Shown here in pieces: positions 61,892 to 64,000 of a stretch of DNA of 64,000 nucleotides (within the stretch, counting starts at the first letter, position 1; each line of letters opens with the position of its first letter). The notes under the pieces were generated by a model. It worked only from the letters and a program-made list of their open reading frames with translations. It was not told the origin of the DNA and did no database searches. The DNA lies in assembly GCA_029261655.1 (NCBI GenBank), contig JAJDAY010000030.1, positions 122,916 to 186,915 of the forward strand. Reading direction: 5' to 3'. The DNA comes from Nitrospinaceae bacterium (GTDB lineage Bacteria > Nitrospinota > Nitrospinia > Nitrospinales > VA-1). The translations under genes were made by a program, and so were the position numbers.

Positions 61892-63682
61892 TCAGGGAGC
61901 TGTGTTACAGACGATCCTGTTTTTCCGGAAGGGTGAGTGCAACTCTTTAAAATCGCCTTCGGGATAGACGCCGAGGATTTGTTTGGGATGAAAAAGTTCT
62001 GCCACGTCCAAAACGTTTTGATAGCCATCGAGGTGGTTGTTGGCAAGCGGGACCAGGACAATGTCATAATCATTGGCGCGTAACTGATCGGCAAGTTGTG
62101 ATGGGAAAGTGTCGGCTGAAAAGAAGCCCTGCCCGTAGGTGTATAAATTGTTGATGCGGGGGTTACCGTGAAAATCGTCCATCACCGCGTCCTGACCGAG
62201 CAGGTCGACGGTGGCATGGGGCCGGTGATTGAAAGTTTGCAGGATCAGGCGGAGCATCCATAGCCGGGCGCTTCTCAGGATGAGCACGCGGGAGTTCTCC
62301 GGCAGGATTGTGGAGGATGCTTTGGCGGTGGTGAGAAAGCGGGAACCGCTGGCTTTGCTTTTGCCCCGGTCGAAAGCGTCCAGTGCTTTATTGAACATTT
62401 TTTGTATATCTTTCGCCGGGTAGTTCGGGTAATCCACCACCACATGGCCGTTGCCGTCGAAGTCCTGCCACTGGGTGCCGGTTTTCAGATACGAATTTTC
62501 GACACAGGTATTGTAAAAATCTGTCCCCGGTTGCGGTGTGTTGATGGAGACCTGCACTTCATCGAGTAGCCCCTGCCGCGTCAGCTCATAAATCATGTCG
62601 ACGGTTTTCTGGTCCTCTTTCTCAGTGGACCCAAGGCCGCCCAGGCTGAAGGTGGCGTAAAATACGAAGCCAATGCCTTTGCCGAATTTCAAAATCGGCC
62701 GCAGTTTTTCCGGAGCGTGTTTTTTTCCCATCGTCATCTTTTCCGCGATCACGTCGCTCGCGGTTTCGATACCGAAACGGATTTTGTAATACCCGGCTTT
62801 GCGCATTTCCACCAGCGCCTCTTCATCGAGGGAAACATATTCGCACAGCGCTTCGTATTTCAAGTCCTGCAAGCCGGCAGCTGAGATGGCACGGGCGAGA
62901 GCGATGTTGAAACTTTTCTTGATGTTGTGCACTTCCTCATCGAAAAAAACGCCCTCCATTTCAGGGTATTTTTCCTTTAGCTGACGGATCTCTTTCACCA
63001 CATCGTCCACGTTTCTGGACCGCCAGTTGAGTTCATCATAATACAGCGTCGCCGCCGCGCAGAAATTACAGCGGCGCGGGCATCCCCGTGAAGCGTACAT
63101 CTGGATTTGCCGGTAACGGCAGTTAGGCTCGTGGTAATCGATTCTCTTAATGTCCTCGTCTTCAGGAAAAGGCAGGGAGTCGATGTCGAGCAGGTCGTTT
63201 CTCTCGTTGGGGTACACGCCTGCGATCTGTTGTGGGTCTTTTTCTTGAATCAGTTCCAGAGCGGCGTATTCATACTCGCCCATACAGACATAGTCGGCAG
63301 TTTGAAGGACTTCTTCAGGCTCGGCCATCGGGTGTTGACCGGCGAAGATCAGGCGCGTGCCGAAGGCTTTTTTCGCGGCAGAGGCCAGACGCAGGTCTTC
63401 ATCAATGGTTCTGGAGGAGCTTTCCATGATGAGCCAGTCCGGGCGTATTTCTTTGAGCCTGGAGAAATAGGTTTCAAAGTCCCAGCCGTTTAGGACACCG
63501 TCCAGAAATTTTATCTGGTGATCGGTTTCCCGTTTGAGCAGGGAGGAGGTGTAGGCCAATTGCCAGGGATAATATCCGCAGTTGGTGAAGTTTTTAATTC
63601 CCAGCGACCAGCGGGAGGGGACGTGCACCATGTGGTAGCCGTTGACATCGACTCCCACGGAATTTGCGACGACGATTTTCAT
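61892..63682 (-). CDS. B12-binding radical SAM enzyme
   Basis: 596 residues. An N-terminal cobalamin-binding domain (about 1-150: LIFAGQHPMAEPEEVLQTAD and VCMGEYEYAALELI) is followed by a radical SAM domain (about 190-420) with the [4Fe-4S] motif in YASRGCPRRCNFCAAATLYY. VFFDEEVHNIKK and IRFGIETASDVIAEKM are typical of the core. Residues 440-596 are an extra region of unknown fold. These enzymes carry out methyl transfer or C-C chemistry, often on lipids or secondary metabolites. Substrate unknown. Confidence 0.9.
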   Translation of the reverse strand: MKIVVANSVGVDVNGYHMVHVPSRWSLGIKNFTNCGYYPWQLAYTSSLLKRETDHQIKFLDGVLNGWDFETYFSRLKEIRPDWLIMESSSRTIDEDLRLASAAKKAFGTRLIFAGQHPMAEPEEVLQTADYVCMGEYEYAALELIQEKDPQQIAGVYPNERNDLLDIDSLPFPEDEDIKRIDYHEPNCRYRQIQMYASRGCPRRCNFCAAATLYYDELNWRSRNVDDVVKEIRQLKEKYPEMEGVFFDEEVHNIKKSFNIALARAISAAGLQDLKYEALCEYVSLDEEALVEMRKAGYYKIRFGIETASDVIAEKMTMGKKHAPEKLRPILKFGKGIGFVFYATFSLGGLGSTEKEDQKTVDMIYELTRQGLLDEVQVSINTPQPGTDFYNTCVENSYLKTGTQWQDFDGNGHVVVDYPNYPAKDIQKMFNKALDAFDRGKSKASGSRFLTTAKASSTILPENSRVLILRSARLWMLRLILQTFNHRPHATVDLLGQDAVMDDFHGNPRINNLYTYGQGFFSADTFPSQLADQLRANDYDIVLVPLANNHLDGYQNVLDVAELFHPKQILGVYPEGDFKELHSPFRKNRIVCNTAP

Positions 63683-63689
63683 AACGATT

Positions 63690-64000
63690 TCAGACTTGCG
63701 TCAGGACTTCAGCGACTTCGCCTGCAGGCTGGGTCTCGCGGGCAATGGTTTTATCACGGGGAACGGTGATTTCGGCGGATTTTTTCTGTGGCGGTAATAA
63801 TTTACGCAGGCACCATTCGCCAACCAGCCCCAGGGTGATGAAGGCGAACAATACCCCTGTGGCCAGATAATTGAGGACGACCCAGATCAGCGTGGTCTTC
63901 TCAAGGAACGATTTTTTCAGAATCGATTTTCCGGTCAGGTCAATATAAGTTCCCTTTGCGTTGTACCCGCGGATGGATTTTGCATTCGATGCCCAGACGA
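63690..64000 (-). CDS. membrane protein, C-terminal part (cut by window edge)
   Basis: The reverse frame ends at TGA (63692-63690) and is open to the window edge, about 102 residues. It contains one transmembrane helix (LIWVVLNYLATGVLFAFITL) with a basic cytoplasmic tail (WCLRKLLPPQKKS). The stop lies 7 nt upstream of the radical SAM start, so the two are likely co-transcribed. The stretch before the helix (GTYIDLTGKSILKKSFLEK) may be extracytoplasmic. Too short to identify. Confidence 0.65.
   Translation of the reverse strand, partial: VWASNAKSIRGYNAKGTYIDLTGKSILKKSFLEKTTLIWVVLNYLATGVLFAFITLGLVGEWCLRKLLPPQKKSAEITVPRDKTIARETQPAGEVAEVLTQV

Noticed and set aside
1..64000. tRNA, rRNA, CRISPR array, phage or transposase
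   Set aside because: None was seen on either strand by reading; no regularly spaced direct repeats, no integrase or IS-type protein.

Overview
The window is a gene-dense bacterial chromosome segment of about 64 kb. It has sigma-70 promoters close to consensus, good Shine-Dalgarno sites and frequent TTG/GTG starts. I see no rRNA, tRNA, CRISPR array, transposase or phage genes. A siroheme nitrite reductase next to a NirC-type transporter, multiheme cytochrome c, many TPR/NHL/DUF1566 proteins and likely sigma-54 promoters suggest a Gram-negative environmental bacterium. A Nitrospinota-like (Nitrospina-type) marine organism is my best guess from gene content. This is inference, not proof.

Layout. 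1-818: 5' part of a B12-binding/radical-SAM-type gene. 1.0-11.9 kb: an accessory block on the + strand with an acidic helical protein, a six-repeat NHL propeller, TPR and leucine-rich-repeat proteins, a secreted protein, and eight DUF1566 (Lcl_C) genes carrying nine domains. A glutaredoxin-like UXX-star protein sits inside this array, and a SEC-C zinc protein with an odd start follows it. 12.0-15.5 kb: a parvulin facing a serA/aminotransferase pair across a perfect bidirectional terminator. The pair is preceded by a possible structured leader RNA. 15.8-20.6 kb: an acidic zinc-ribbon protein and a signalling operon (TPR, HDOD partner, HDOD, GAF-histidine kinase). 20.6-30.8 kb: dGTPase, DUF2959 lipoprotein, RND/MMPL exporter, Cys-rich TPR membrane protein, glycogen phosphorylase, YchJ-like protein and an RlmM-like methyltransferase.

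30.8-36.8 kb (- strand): a translationally coupled redox operon with a sigma-54-like promoter. In order it encodes a double cyclic-nucleotide-binding/4x[4Fe-4S] protein, a His-rich cytochrome-b-like membrane protein, a ten-heme cytochrome c with a Cys-rich N-terminus, and a membrane-anchored FAD/NAD/[2Fe-2S] reductase. Together they look like a nucleotide-gated electron conduit across the inner membrane. This is the strongest candidate for an undescribed system here.

37-49 kb: regulators and TPR proteins, including two of three near-identical small XRE regulators, a GAF/PAS-LuxR regulator behind a sigma-54-like site, a 20-repeat TPR protein, a second HDOD protein and several small conserved or hypothetical genes. 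49-64 kb: a pentapeptide-repeat protein, a DCC-LMF fusion, nirA (with a sigma-54-like promoter) and nirC, a decayed XRE-MBL fusion gene, an SDR/DUF2867 protein, the third XRE regulator, an FG-GAP lipoprotein, a DUF523-DUF1722 protein, a B12-binding radical SAM enzyme and the 3' end of a membrane protein gene.
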